A stretch of 64,000 bases of DNA from Planctomycetia bacterium (GCA_005787685.1 SYAC01000034.1:1-64000); one strand, 5' to 3'. Positions 1 through 9,365 are shown, counted from the stretch's first letter. Notes: generated by a model not told the origin, from the letters alone. Numbers and translations: made by a program.

Positions 1-858
1 GTTCACATCAAACAACTCGCGCATGGCCGTGTCGTTGAAAACAGACAGGAATGGGGCCAATTGAATGTTGGGTTCCTCTCCTTCAATGTTATAGGTGAAC
101 CAACCAGCTGCGTTTTCTATTGTGTTGAGTGGCCGTTGCAATCCATCTTGATCGATATCCAACACCACATATCGGCCCATGCCTATGTTGGCACTTCCAC
201 CACCGGTAATCTTGGATAGAAGCGATCCATTGACATCAAACATCACCCCTATGAGCGATCCATATTCCATCTCGGCGAAATTTGTGTTGCTATCGCGGAA
301 AGTGGGTTGGGTGATCCACACATCATCGTTGCGCTCGTAATCCATTTGTGGGGCAGCCACTTTTATGCCCTCGGGCAAATCAATGGGCGAAAAGTTGGGG
401 TGCTGCTCAAACATGTCCATGTAAATGGAATTCCCATCGGGGATCGTTTGGGTCGCGTTGTTGTTTACCAACTCATCCCGAAGGCGCGTGCCCACAATGC
501 GCGTCCACTGCCGCTTCACCGTGCCAGTCATCATGCCACCAGAAACATCGGAATTCGTGCGCTCGGTCTTCACGGTGAATACCACCAAGATAATTCGATG
601 CTCCTTGATTGCCAGCGTGCGCGCGGTTTCCAATGCATTCATCACTTGGCTTACGGCCTTTGAAAAACCCGCGTCCTTGGTGACCTTTGAAACACTGATG
701 GCGGTCAGCGTGGCCAGCGAAATAAGAATGCCAATGACCACCATAAGTTCCACCAGCGTGAAGCCACCACGGCGATTGGCATGCATGCCATGGTTCATTT
801 GTCCATGCGAACATTGGTGCACGCAGGATTGCTTGAATTGGCGCGTGCTCTTGATCAT
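1..858 (-). CDS. Prepilin-like protein, 3' end beyond window
   Basis: Open reading frame of 286 codons with no stop, running off the left edge. It starts at an ATG (858-856) that overlaps the TGA of the next gene upstream as ATGA, so the two are probably translationally coupled. Residues 32-50 carry a type III (prepilin) signal, GFTLVELMVVIGILISLATL, with the glycine-phenylalanine cleavage site after G32 and the conserved glutamate E37 at mature position 5. The leader is long (32 residues) and basic; ATG codons at residues 21 and 25 would give shorter leaders. The rest is a globular domain rich in beta-type sequence, with no recognised catalytic motif. By family it should be processed by a prepilin peptidase (not in the window) and assembled as a pseudopilin or minor pilin. 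Confidence 0.8.
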   Translation of the reverse strand, partial: MIKSTRQFKQSCVHQCSHGQMNHGMHANRRGGFTLVELMVVIGILISLATLTAISVSKVTKDAGFSKAVSQVMNALETARTLAIKEHRIILVVFTVKTERTNSDVSGGMMTGTVKRQWTRIVGTRLRDELVNNNATQTIPDGNSIYMDMFEQHPNFSPIDLPEGIKVAAPQMDYERNDDVWITQPTFRDSNTNFAEMEYGSLIGVMFDVNGSLLSKITGGGSANIGMGRYVVLDIDQDGLQRPLNTIENAAGWFTYNIEGEEPNIQLAPFLSVFNDTAMRELFDVN

Positions 859-1637
859 GGCAATACCAACACAGGTTGAATAAGTGGTTGCGAAAAAATA
901 TTGTCGTCCCAGTCATCAATGCCGTCGGAGTTGCCATCGCGAAAGTTTGAGGGTGCTGTCGTGTTCCAAGGAGGAACACCAAGAGAACCATCGGGACCCC
1001 TTGAAACGAAAGTCCATCGGCGCCCAGTGCAAACGCCCAAGTAGCTTTCATCGTTGGTGCGCACAGTTCGGTCAACGCTGTCAATGCCTATGCCCAACGG
1101 GTCCGCTGTCTTTGGATTGCCTTGGACCGAACCAACGGTTCGATAGGCGCTGCGCATTTCTCGCTCCGTGGCGGGTCGACCACATGGAACAACGGCTATG
1201 CGATTGCCCCAAGGGTCGACCAAGTCTATATTTTCATCCACTGTCAAAGGGGGCGCGGGGACATCTATTCTTTTTAGGAAATCGGGATTTATTTTGCGAA
1301 TGAACTCGCGGCTGTTGTCATTGTTTCTGAGCAACTTCAGTAACTTGGGCATGATGTAGGCAGGCGTATTTGGTTGCTCTTCCTTGATGTCATAAAATGC
1401 AAGTTCCGGAACAGTTGCAGATGAAGAAAGTCGGGAAAAAACCAACTCCTGCCCGCGCGTCAATTCAAGCTCACGGGTGGCTTGGTTCAACAAAGTAAAA
1501 GTGTCCTCCACCTGCTTGCGCTCGCTGGTGGCAAGCACCCCGCCGCTGACCGCCAACACCATGCTGGCCAAAATGGCAATGATGCCAATGACCACGAGCA
1601 ATTCAACTAAGGTGAAGCCCGTGGTGGCGCGCTTCAC
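855..1637 (-). CDS. Prepilin-type N-terminal cleavage/methylation protein
   Basis: 260 residues. The N-terminus MKRATTGFTLVELLVVIGII is a classical short prepilin leader: six residues plus G7, cleavage before F8, and E12 at mature position 5, followed by a hydrophobic helix to about residue 30. The remainder is a soluble domain with a probable C-terminal beta region; no enzymatic motif is visible. It overlaps its neighbours on both sides by 4 bases (ATGA), so it lies in the middle of one transcription and translation unit. It probably forms part of a pseudopilus or type IV pilus tip. Which pilin class it belongs to cannot be told from sequence alone. Confidence 0.85.
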   Translation of the reverse strand: MKRATTGFTLVELLVVIGIIAILASMVLAVSGGVLATSERKQVEDTFTLLNQATRELELTRGQELVFSRLSSSATVPELAFYDIKEEQPNTPAYIMPKLLKLLRNNDNSREFIRKINPDFLKRIDVPAPPLTVDENIDLVDPWGNRIAVVPCGRPATEREMRSAYRTVGSVQGNPKTADPLGIGIDSVDRTVRTNDESYLGVCTGRRWTFVSRGPDGSLGVPPWNTTAPSNFRDGNSDGIDDWDDNIFSQPLIQPVLVLP

Positions 1638-2968
1638 GGGCCAGTCTCCACAATATTGTCGGCGTTCACATCCACATCTTTGTTGGGACCACTCAAACCG
1701 ATGCGGCGGGTTCGATCTAATTTTTTATCTGGGCCTGAAGACAGCAAGGCAAACTCCGCGCTACGAAGGCGCGCGGTGGAGGAGCGGTCCTTTCCTGCAA
1801 TCGCCGCATCAACTTGTAGATCAGGATTCTCATCGTCAAGCACATCGAACTTGGCTTGGGCGTCGGGAACAAATTCGTTTTCATCGGCCTTGCTTGGCCG
1901 CAGCGCAAAGAAATCACCCAAATCAAAGTTGGTTCCATCCGTGGCTTGATCGGGAGTGTTGGGAGTGAAGTTGACATAGCCACGGCGGTAATAACGGATT
2001 GGCTTTCCCCAATAATCCAAAATCACTTTTGGGTAGCGATCAAAGTTTTCATCGCCATCGGTCGCACGAACAATAATTAAATCATTGGTCGCGGGATCAC
2101 GTCCCTTGAGTCCGCCAATGACAGCGGGATCTTTCAACTCCAAATAGGGACCAAATACTTTTCCCTCTAGGTTTGGACGGCTGCGAAGAACGCACTTGGA
2201 TGTGTCGTTGCCCAATCCAGAGGCGGGCGTTGTTGCGTTTATTAAAATTTGGCTCGGAAGCGCCAAATTTCGGGTGAAGAACAGCCCTTTCTTCAATGAA
2301 GTGCCTTGGTACGAGGCGCCCGCAGTTGGGGTTGGTGATGTGGGACTGAGGTCGTTACTATTTATGGGCTGCAAGGCCGCGCCCCAAACGCCATCAAGAC
2401 CTGGCGAGCGAATGCCCGCGCGCGGAAGTTCGCGTTGTCCCGCCAACACATTCGCGGGCATTGGATCCGGCAACTCGCCACAAATTCCGTAGCCATCTTG
2501 GGAGCGATCGCCAGCGCCTATGAGATATTCCGCAAGCGTGGTCACGCTATACCAATTTTGCAATGCTTGGGCCTCAGCCGAGGTCCATTGAGAAACTTTG
2601 GTGGTGTTAGTCGCTCCAGCGGAAGGGTTTATTGGAGGGGCCAACAGGTCGCGCCCATATCCGACTCGGTCGGAGACTGTCAAAGGCGCGTTCGATGGCC
2701 AACCAAGTTGAGCTGGGAGTTGAGTTGGATCACCCAGTACTGGGGGGTAATAACCGTGGTCGGATTTAAACCGAGCAAGCGCCTGTGAAATGGAACTCAT
2801 TAAGAACTGAGTGTTCACGCGTTGCGCCCGTCTCTGAGCGGCGCCAATGCCCACAATAATCAATCCAACAAGCAGAGCAATAATGCCAATCACCACCAAC
2901 AATTCAACCAGCGTGAACGCGGCACGCATTTGCGTGCGGGCTTCAAATGGAGCAAGTGGATTATCCAT
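1634..2968 (-). CDS. Large prepilin-type protein (444 residues)
   Basis: A prepilin leader followed by an unusually large mature domain. AAFTLVELLVVIGIIALLVG at residues 16-35 is the type III signal; alanine rather than glycine sits before the cleavage point (A17/F18) and E22 is the conserved mature residue 5. An alternative ATG at residue 14 (2929) would give a leader of only four residues. Most pseudopilins have 120-250 residues, so this is long for the family, closer to GspK-like tip pseudopilins in size, though I cannot assign it to GspK. Residues about 60-440 contain many Gly/Pro/Asn-rich loops. It follows the PilC/GspF gene after 5 bases and overlaps the next pilin by ATGA. Confidence 0.8.
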   Translation of the reverse strand: MDNPLAPFEARTQMRAAFTLVELLVVIGIIALLVGLIIVGIGAAQRRAQRVNTQFLMSSISQALARFKSDHGYYPPVLGDPTQLPAQLGWPSNAPLTVSDRVGYGRDLLAPPINPSAGATNTTKVSQWTSAEAQALQNWYSVTTLAEYLIGAGDRSQDGYGICGELPDPMPANVLAGQRELPRAGIRSPGLDGVWGAALQPINSNDLSPTSPTPTAGASYQGTSLKKGLFFTRNLALPSQILINATTPASGLGNDTSKCVLRSRPNLEGKVFGPYLELKDPAVIGGLKGRDPATNDLIIVRATDGDENFDRYPKVILDYWGKPIRYYRRGYVNFTPNTPDQATDGTNFDLGDFFALRPSKADENEFVPDAQAKFDVLDDENPDLQVDAAIAGKDRSSTARLRSAEFALLSSGPDKKLDRTRRIGLSGPNKDVDVNADNIVETGP

Positions 2969-2973
2969 GGGAC

Positions 2974-4263
2974 TTACTTCTTTCCTCCGCCAGAAACGCT
3001 TTCAATCATGCTGACCAGTGGCATGAACAACGCCAACACAATGGTTCCAATGATTCCACCTAGCACAATGACCATGAATGGCTCCAGCAAACTCAACAAA
3101 CTGCCAACGGCAACGTCCACTTCTTCGTCGTAGTTGTCGGCGATCTTGGTCAACATGACATCCATGTCGCCGGTTTCCTCGCCCACATCGATCATGTTCA
3201 CAACCAGGCTGTCCACCACTTTGCTTGCACGCAGTGGAGTGGCGAAAGTTTCACCGTCGCGGATGGAATCATGCACTTTGTTGAGGGCGCGTTCGTAAAT
3301 CCAATTGCCACATGTATCGCGCGTGATTAAAACCGCCTCCAGAATGGGAACACCCGCGCTAATCAATGTTCCCAAGGTGCGCGTGAAGCGCGCAATGGTT
3401 GTCTTACGCACCAAATTACCAAGTCCGGGCACTTTGACAAAGAACACATCAAATGCGGCGCGTCCAAAATCTGTCTTACGCACCACTTTGAAGACAATCA
3501 CCAGCAAAAATGGCGACACCAAAATCCACACCACTCCGGGCACGGCTTGATCCTTGCTGGATGTGCCGGCGATCCAATTGCTGGTGTCGATCAAGAACAA
3601 TGTCAAGGCGGGAAGTTTCACGCCAAAGTCGCCGAAGATGGTGACAAACTTTGGAATAACAAAATACATAATGCCCGTCACGATAAGTACGGCAATGGAA
3701 ATAACGCACGCGGGATAAATCATGGCGCCTTTAATGCGGCGCTTTAGACGCTCCCCTTTTTCCATGAAGTCCGCGAGTCGTTGTAAAATGACATCCAACA
3801 CGCCACCCACTTCGCCAGCAGCGACCATTTTGCAATACAAGCGGTCAAAAGCTTTGGGATGCTTGGCGAAGGATTCGCTGAGCGTGGTTCCGCCCTCGAC
3901 ATCCTCACAGACCAGGCCAAGAATATTTTTAAGTTTACCGGGCTTCTGTTGTTGCTCCAAAATTTGCATGCTGCGCAGGAGTGGCAACCCGGCGTCTTGC
4001 AATGTGCTGAGTTGACGGGTGAAGTTGGTAATGATCTTGGTCTTCACGCGGCCAGGCATGGAAAAGCCCAACCCCTTGCCCTTTTTTTTGCCAACTTTTA
4101 ATTTCTCTTCCTTGACCTTCGCCGCTTTTTGTTCGCGCACATCGGTGGGAAACAGGCCCTTGCCACGAAGTGACTTGCTGACTTCATCGCTCGATGCGGC
4201 ATCCATGGTGCCACTTTCAGACTTGCCCGCCGCAGTCATTGCTTTATAGGCGTATGTTGGCAT
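2974..4263 (-). CDS. pilC: Type IV pilus / type II secretion platform protein PilC/GspF
   Basis: 429 residues, normal for the family. The N-terminus (MPTYAYKAMTAAGKSESGTM) is the short module typical of PilC/GspF. Two homologous T2SSF domains follow, roughly residues 75-200 and 275-400, each with the family pattern of a cytoplasmic helical bundle followed by a membrane segment; hydrophobic spans lie near residues 185-210, 245-265 and 390-420. The protein is the inner-membrane platform that couples the PilB/GspE motor to pilin assembly. It sits between a PilB-type ATPase gene (40 bases upstream) and three pilin genes, the usual order. PilC and GspF cannot be separated on this sequence; the PilT gene nearby favours a retractable type IV pilus. 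Confidence 0.92.
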   Translation of the reverse strand: MPTYAYKAMTAAGKSESGTMDAASSDEVSKSLRGKGLFPTDVREQKAAKVKEEKLKVGKKKGKGLGFSMPGRVKTKIITNFTRQLSTLQDAGLPLLRSMQILEQQQKPGKLKNILGLVCEDVEGGTTLSESFAKHPKAFDRLYCKMVAAGEVGGVLDVILQRLADFMEKGERLKRRIKGAMIYPACVISIAVLIVTGIMYFVIPKFVTIFGDFGVKLPALTLFLIDTSNWIAGTSSKDQAVPGVVWILVSPFLLVIVFKVVRKTDFGRAAFDVFFVKVPGLGNLVRKTTIARFTRTLGTLISAGVPILEAVLITRDTCGNWIYERALNKVHDSIRDGETFATPLRASKVVDSLVVNMIDVGEETGDMDVMLTKIADNYDEEVDVAVGSLLSLLEPFMVIVLGGIIGTIVLALFMPLVSMIESVSGGGKK

Positions 4264-4303
4264 GTGTTAAGCGCGAATGCGTCCTTTCAAATATTCATCA
4301 ACA

Positions 4304-6076
4304 TTATTCATCACCAAGCGTTTCTCGTACGACTTCCTCAATGGTGGTTTGACCGTCATAAATGGCGAGCATTCCGCTTTCACGCAATGTGCGCATACCA
4401 CGCTTGCGTGCCTCCATTTTCAATACTGCGGTGCTGACTTGGGTCATAATGAGTTCGCGAAGCGTGTCGTCCATTGACATGATTTCATACAACGCAAGGC
4501 GACCCTTGTATCCAGTTTTATTGCATTTTTCGCAGCTTGAACCACGGGCGAATGTGCGATTGACCACATCCTGCGGTCGCAATGAAAGCTCCATGAGTTG
4601 CTCCTCACTTGGAATGTAACTTTCCTTGCATTGAGCGCACACGCGTCGGACCAAGCGTTGCGCAATAATGGCTTCAAGCGTGGCTGTTAAAAGGAAACTT
4701 TCCACGCCAAGATCCATCAATCGCAGAATGCTGCTGGGAGCGTCGTTGGTATGCAAGGTGCTAAACACCAAGTGGCCTGTGAGGCTGGCTTGAATGGCGA
4801 TCTGCGCCGTTTCTAGATCGCGGATTTCACCCACCAGAATAATGTCTGGATCTTGACGCAGGAAACTTCGCAGCAACTTGGCGAATGTGAGTTCTTGTTC
4901 GTGATTCACTTGGCATTGGATAAGGCCTTGAATGTCATATTCAACCGGGTCTTCCGCTGTGAGAATTTTGGTGGAAATGTCGTTGAGTGAATTCAACGCC
5001 GCATACAAGGTCGTGGTCTTTCCGCTGCCCGTTGGTCCAGTCACAATGACAATTCCGTTTGGCTTGTTGATCAGACCATGCACCTTTTCAAGGTCATCTT
5101 CGCGCAGGCCAACTTTGTCCAAACTTAATTGCACATTGCCACGATCCAACACTCGCATAACAACGCTTTCACCAAACATGGTTGGAAGAACGGCTACGCG
5201 GAGATCCACGGGCGACCCACCCAAATTCAACTCAATGCGTCCGTCTTGGGGAAGGCGACGCTCGGCAATATCCAACTTGGCCATGACCTTCACGCGGCTG
5301 ACAAGGGCCATGGACAAAGATTTATCAGGAGGATCCATTTCATACAGGACACCATCGATTCGATAGCGCATTTTAAATTCATCCTCGAATGGTTCCAAAT
5401 GAATATCACTTGCTTTGTCCTTAATGGCTTGCATGAGAACAAGATTTAAAAGATTGATGACCTGATTGTCGTTGGCCGCATCAATGAGCGTGGCTTGATC
5501 CAGACTGGTTCCACGTCCAGCGAGATTTGCGAGATTACCCTTGGTGCCAATCTCGGCCAAAACTTGCTTGATTTGAGTTTTGGCTTGGTAATGCTCCTTC
5601 AAGTGGCTATCAATTTCCTCAGCGGGAGCGACTACGGGGGACACCCTGTAGCCCAACATGGTTCGCAGCGTGTCCACCGCGCCAAAGTTGCCGGGATCTT
5701 TCATTGCAACAACAAGCTGCTTGGTGGCCGCGTTGAATTCAATTGGAACCACGCCGAGAGTGCGCGCCATTTCGGGACTGACGGACTGAACACTGGCCTC
5801 ATCAATGTTGCGTCCCTGTAGCGAAACAAATTTCATTCCCGCCATACCCGACCTCGTGATCAAAACATCCAGCGGTTCAATGAAACCCATTTGCACTAAA
5901 ATTTCCCCCAGTTTCATGCCTTTACTGGTCGTCGTTTGCAGAGCAAGGGCTTGATGAACTTGTTCGCGTGTAACCTTGCCCAACTTCGTCAAAGCGCGAC
6001 CAAATCTGCGACCTTTAAGTTCTTGAACAAAACTGTCACTTACGGGATCAAATTTATAGGCTTGAGTCTGAACCAT
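4304..6076 (-). CDS. pilB: PilB/GspE-family assembly ATPase (first copy)
   Basis: 590 residues. Residues about 20-170 form an MshEN/T2SSE N-terminal region (LGEILVQMGFIEPLDV and following). The motor core has a Walker A motif GPTGSGKTTTLY near residue 345, the Asp box region around LTAEDPVEY, Walker B ILVGEIRDLETA and the His box STLHTNDAPSS. A zinc-binding pair of CxxC motifs (VCAQCKES and SCEKCNKTGYKG) lies near residues 475-535, typical of GspE/PilB. By family it hydrolyses ATP in the cytoplasm to drive pilin polymerisation. It lies between pilT and pilC. A perfect inverted repeat sits 20-40 bases upstream of the start. Confidence 0.93.
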   Translation of the reverse strand: MVQTQAYKFDPVSDSFVQELKGRRFGRALTKLGKVTREQVHQALALQTTTSKGMKLGEILVQMGFIEPLDVLITRSGMAGMKFVSLQGRNIDEASVQSVSPEMARTLGVVPIEFNAATKQLVVAMKDPGNFGAVDTLRTMLGYRVSPVVAPAEEIDSHLKEHYQAKTQIKQVLAEIGTKGNLANLAGRGTSLDQATLIDAANDNQVINLLNLVLMQAIKDKASDIHLEPFEDEFKMRYRIDGVLYEMDPPDKSLSMALVSRVKVMAKLDIAERRLPQDGRIELNLGGSPVDLRVAVLPTMFGESVVMRVLDRGNVQLSLDKVGLREDDLEKVHGLINKPNGIVIVTGPTGSGKTTTLYAALNSLNDISTKILTAEDPVEYDIQGLIQCQVNHEQELTFAKLLRSFLRQDPDIILVGEIRDLETAQIAIQASLTGHLVFSTLHTNDAPSSILRLMDLGVESFLLTATLEAIIAQRLVRRVCAQCKESYIPSEEQLMELSLRPQDVVNRTFARGSSCEKCNKTGYKGRLALYEIMSMDDTLRELIMTQVSTAVLKMEARKRGMRTLRESGMLAIYDGQTTIEEVVRETLGDE

Positions 6077-6095
6077 ACTTTGAAATATCCTAACT

Positions 6096-6116
6096 CAATT
6101 TCAAAAGATGAAATTG
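6096..6116 (-). promoter_or_regulatory. Inverted repeat upstream of pilB
   Basis: A perfect 8-base inverted repeat, CAATTTCA-N5-TGAAATTG, lies 20-40 bases before the pilB start. On the coding strand it is followed by AGGA, the likely ribosome-binding site about 9 bases from the ATG. It could be an operator for a dimeric regulator or an RNA hairpin next to the ribosome-binding site. The rest of the 221-base gap to pilT is A/T-rich and I see no gene in it. Confidence 0.35.
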
Positions 6117-6297
6117 CGTGATCTGTGAGTACCTACACTAAAACATTCGATGCGTCAGAGGAGGAAGTTCCTGATTATTCATTCGATAATTGCGACTAGA
6201 TAAATACGGACTTAAGATTCATTCATAAATAAAGCATTTTATATGATCAGTAAGCCAACGAAAATTGGCATATAACTTCATTCACGAGCGCATTCGA

Positions 6298-7458
6298 TTA
6301 GGAAATTGTTTCCGATGGCGAGTCAAATTCCATGCCTGGAACAGTGCCTCCGGCCTTGCGAATCTTGTCTTTGAGATCGCCTGGATTGCGAGAATTTTCA
6401 ATCATCTCCTCGGCGGTTATCCAACCCTTGCCAAAGATGGACCAAAGATGTTCGTCCAGCAATTGCATGCCGAATTTCTTGCCCGTTTGAATGGCTGAGT
6501 CGATACGGAATGTCTTGCTTTCGCGAATGAGATTACTGATGGCGGGCGTGACCACCATGAACTCGTACCCGGCGATTCGACCAGGCTTGTCAGATCGAGC
6601 CAAAAGAACTTGGCTCAGAACAGCCAGCAAACTTGTTGAAAGCTGCACGCGAACTTGCTCCTGCTGATTTACAGGAAAGGCGTCAATAATTCGATTGATG
6701 GTTCCGGCGGCTCCCGTTGTGTGCAAGGTTCCAAACACCAAGTGGCCGGTTTCGGCGGCTTTAATTGCGGCTTCAATCGTTTCCAGATCGCGCATTTCAC
6801 CCACCAGGATCACATCGGGATTCTGACGCAAGGCGCGGCGCAACGCGTCTGCGAAACTTGGAACATCGCTTAACGCCCCCACTTCACGCTGATTCACAAT
6901 CGATCTTTTATGATTATGGTAATACTCGATCGGATCTTCAACGGTCACAATGTGCTTCTCGAAATTGCTGTTCACAAAATCAACCATGGTGGCAATGGTG
7001 GTGGTCTTGCCACTGCCGGTTGGACCAGTTACAAGAAAAAGACCGCGGGGACGCTTGATTAACTCGCGAGAAATTTCGGGCAACCCAATTTGCTCAAATG
7101 TAAGAAGTCGGTTTGGAATGAGTCGAAGCACCATGGCCACAAATGACTTTTGGCGAAACACGCTCACGCGAAAGCGGGCGGCCTCGCTAAAGCTGAAACC
7201 AAAATCTGTACCTCCCACTTCTTGAAATTCGGCTTGATTTTTTTCGGGGGTGATGGACTTCATCAACGCCATGGTGTCGTCCGCATCAAGAATTTTGGTC
7301 TGTAAATTTCGCAAACGACCGTTCAAACGAACGGTTGGTGGCCGTCCGACCGTAATATGAAGATCGGACGCATCCTGTTTCACCATGACATCAAGCAGGC
7401 GGTCGATTTGAACCGTGCTACCGACAGTTGGCTTGGTTGTTGATTCACCGCTAGACAT
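6298..7458 (-). CDS. pilT: Twitching motility retraction ATPase PilT
   Basis: 386 residues, close to PilT length. It starts with a PilT-type N-terminal domain (residues 15-125, including DLHITVGRPPTVRLNGRL). Walker A is GPTGSGKTTTIATM near residue 145, with TVEDPIEYYH, Walker B ILVGEMRDLETIEAAIKAAE and GTLHTTGAAGTINRIID after it. The C-terminal AIxNLIRE signature of PilT is present as AISNLIRESKTFRIDSAIQTG. It lacks the CxxC zinc site of PilB. By family it depolymerises type IV pili and drives twitching and DNA uptake. It lies between two PilB-type genes in the same direction. Confidence 0.94.
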   Translation of the reverse strand: MSSGESTTKPTVGSTVQIDRLLDVMVKQDASDLHITVGRPPTVRLNGRLRNLQTKILDADDTMALMKSITPEKNQAEFQEVGGTDFGFSFSEAARFRVSVFRQKSFVAMVLRLIPNRLLTFEQIGLPEISRELIKRPRGLFLVTGPTGSGKTTTIATMVDFVNSNFEKHIVTVEDPIEYYHNHKRSIVNQREVGALSDVPSFADALRRALRQNPDVILVGEMRDLETIEAAIKAAETGHLVFGTLHTTGAAGTINRIIDAFPVNQQEQVRVQLSTSLLAVLSQVLLARSDKPGRIAGYEFMVVTPAISNLIRESKTFRIDSAIQTGKKFGMQLLDEHLWSIFGKGWITAEEMIENSRNPGDLKDKIRKAGGTVPGMEFDSPSETIS

Positions 7459-7496
7459 GGTTAGGTACTCCGTTTGAATGTGAAATAGGCACGGGA

Positions 7497-9359
7497 TCAG
7501 CCGCCGATACTGGACGGATCAAAAGTTGCAGCTTGCGCGAATTTGGAAATTTCCATGGGAGTTGTGCGTCCTCGCAATATCTTAAGCTTGCCGTCGCCCA
7601 ACAAAGTGCGCATGCCGGAGCGGATTGCGGCGTCGCGAAGTTTGGAAATACCCGCGCGTTCAAACGCCAGATTGCGAATCTCCGAGTTCATCACCATCAT
7701 TTCATAAATGCCGCGGCGGCCGCGATAGCCCACGCCACCACACTCGGGGCATCCAACAGGCATCATGACCTTGTCTTTTTCTGAATCGTGAATATCCACC
7801 AAGCGCAAAGTCTTTGGATCAGGATCGGGATCGATTTTCTTGCATTTGTCGCACAAGATTCTGGCCAGGCGTTGACCCATGATGGCCTGAATACTGCTCG
7901 CAACCAAGAATGGTTTGACACCCATGTCCACCAAACGCGTGATGGCGCTGGGAGCGTCGTTGGTGTGCAGCGTGCTGAAGACCAAGTGGCCAGTGAGCGC
8001 GGCTTGAATGGCAATGTCAGCCACTTCGCGATCGCGAATTTCACCCACAAGAATAATATTGGGCGCCTGGCGCAACATGGATTTCAAAATGGAGGGGAAA
8101 GTCAGACCGATTTGTTCGCGCACCTGCACCTGATTGATGCCCTTGAAGTTGTATTCAACGGGGTCTTCGGCGGTGATAATTTTTTTATCCGGGCGGTTCA
8201 GCACCGCGAGCGCCGAATACAGCGTGGTGGTCTTGCCGCTACCCGTGGGGCCGGTGACCAGGAAAATGCCGTTGGGTTTTCGAATGACCTTGTTGAATGT
8301 GTCCAACATGTCCTGTTCAAGACCCAAGTTGAGCAAACCAATACGCACGCTGTCTGGACGCAAAATACGCAGCACCACGCTTTCGCCATTGGTGGCGGGA
8401 CATGTGCTCACTCGAAAGTCGACTTGGTCAATGACCTGCTTTTCCCTTTTGTCTTTTTCATCTATTTCCATGACTGGATTGTTGTTTGAATCCACCCTGG
8501 GCACGGCCATTTTAATGCGACCGTCTTGCGGAATGCGCCGCTCTGACATGTTTACCCCAGCCATTAACTTTAAGCGAGCCAATACGCCTGATTGGTTGGT
8601 CTTTGGAAGTTCTGAAATTTTCTCACACTCGCCGTCAATTCGATAGCGCACAAGCACGTTATCTTTGCGGGGTTCGAAATGAATATCACTGGCTCGGGCT
8701 AGAACACCTTTCAGAATAATTCCGTTGACCAGTTGAACCAAATACGAATCCGTGGATGCGTCTTGATCCATGGAACTTTTTTTACGGTCAATGGAGCCCT
8801 TGTTTCGGTCTAAACTCGCCTTGGCTCGGTCCAAAGAATTGTCCAAGGAACCGTTGGCTCGACTGATTAACTTGTCAAGGTCAATGCCGTCTGAGGATTT
8901 GTCGGCCTCAATAGGCTTGGCAGACTTGTTGCCTATTTCTAAAAACGCCTGCATTTGACGCTTGCTGGCCACCACGGTATCTAATTCATAATTGAGTCTA
9001 AATCGTAAATTGTCAAACAATTGCAAATCCATTGGGTCATGCACCAGGATTTTTAAGCGATTATTGTGAAGGGAGATTGGCAGCACCAAATGCTTGCGAA
9101 TGAGATCGCTTGCCATGAGAGATAAATTTATTTTTGCATTGTCCTCGGCTCGATCAAGGTTGAGAAACTCCATGCCAAATTGAGTCGCCAAGGCTTTGGA
9201 CACATCCTCCTCGTTGCAAAATTGAAGCTCTATGAATGCCTCACCAATTCTTTTGCCGCTTCCTTGGGCCAATTCTAAAGCCTTGGCAACCTGCTCGGCT
9301 GTGACCAAGTTTGCTTGTAATAAAATTTCTCCAAGTTTCAGTCTAATCTTTCGAGCCAC
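7497..9359 (-). CDS. pilB: PilB/GspE-family assembly ATPase (second copy) with repeat linker
   Basis: 620 residues from the GTG at 9359. This start is preferred to an ATG 14 codons upstream because AAGGAG (9366-9371) lies 6 bases before it and the family's N-terminal block begins at once (ARKIRLKLGEILLQANLVTA). The order is: MshEN-like domain to about residue 140; a hydrophilic linker with four near-identical seven-residue units (SLDRAKA, SLDRNKG, SIDRKKS, SMDQDAS); then the motor core with Walker A GPTGSGKTTTLYS, TAEDPVEYNF, ILVGEIRDREVA and STLHTNDAPSAITR, and a zinc site (LCDKCKK, GCPECGGVGYRG). The shared layout with the other PilB suggests ancient duplication. The two may serve different pili, or a pilus and a secretion system. 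Confidence 0.92.
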   Translation of the reverse strand: MARKIRLKLGEILLQANLVTAEQVAKALELAQGSGKRIGEAFIELQFCNEEDVSKALATQFGMEFLNLDRAEDNAKINLSLMASDLIRKHLVLPISLHNNRLKILVHDPMDLQLFDNLRFRLNYELDTVVASKRQMQAFLEIGNKSAKPIEADKSSDGIDLDKLISRANGSLDNSLDRAKASLDRNKGSIDRKKSSMDQDASTDSYLVQLVNGIILKGVLARASDIHFEPRKDNVLVRYRIDGECEKISELPKTNQSGVLARLKLMAGVNMSERRIPQDGRIKMAVPRVDSNNNPVMEIDEKDKREKQVIDQVDFRVSTCPATNGESVVLRILRPDSVRIGLLNLGLEQDMLDTFNKVIRKPNGIFLVTGPTGSGKTTTLYSALAVLNRPDKKIITAEDPVEYNFKGINQVQVREQIGLTFPSILKSMLRQAPNIILVGEIRDREVADIAIQAALTGHLVFSTLHTNDAPSAITRLVDMGVKPFLVASSIQAIMGQRLARILCDKCKKIDPDPDPKTLRLVDIHDSEKDKVMMPVGCPECGGVGYRGRRGIYEMMVMNSEIRNLAFERAGISKLRDAAIRSGMRTLLGDGKLKILRGRTTPMEISKFAQAATFDPSSIGG

Positions 9360-9365
9360 GCGAAT

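Noticed and set aside
473-1084. 203-residue frame on the minus strand
   Set aside because: It is out of frame with two overlapping genes that both carry clear prepilin signals and spans their junction; it has no recognisable domain.
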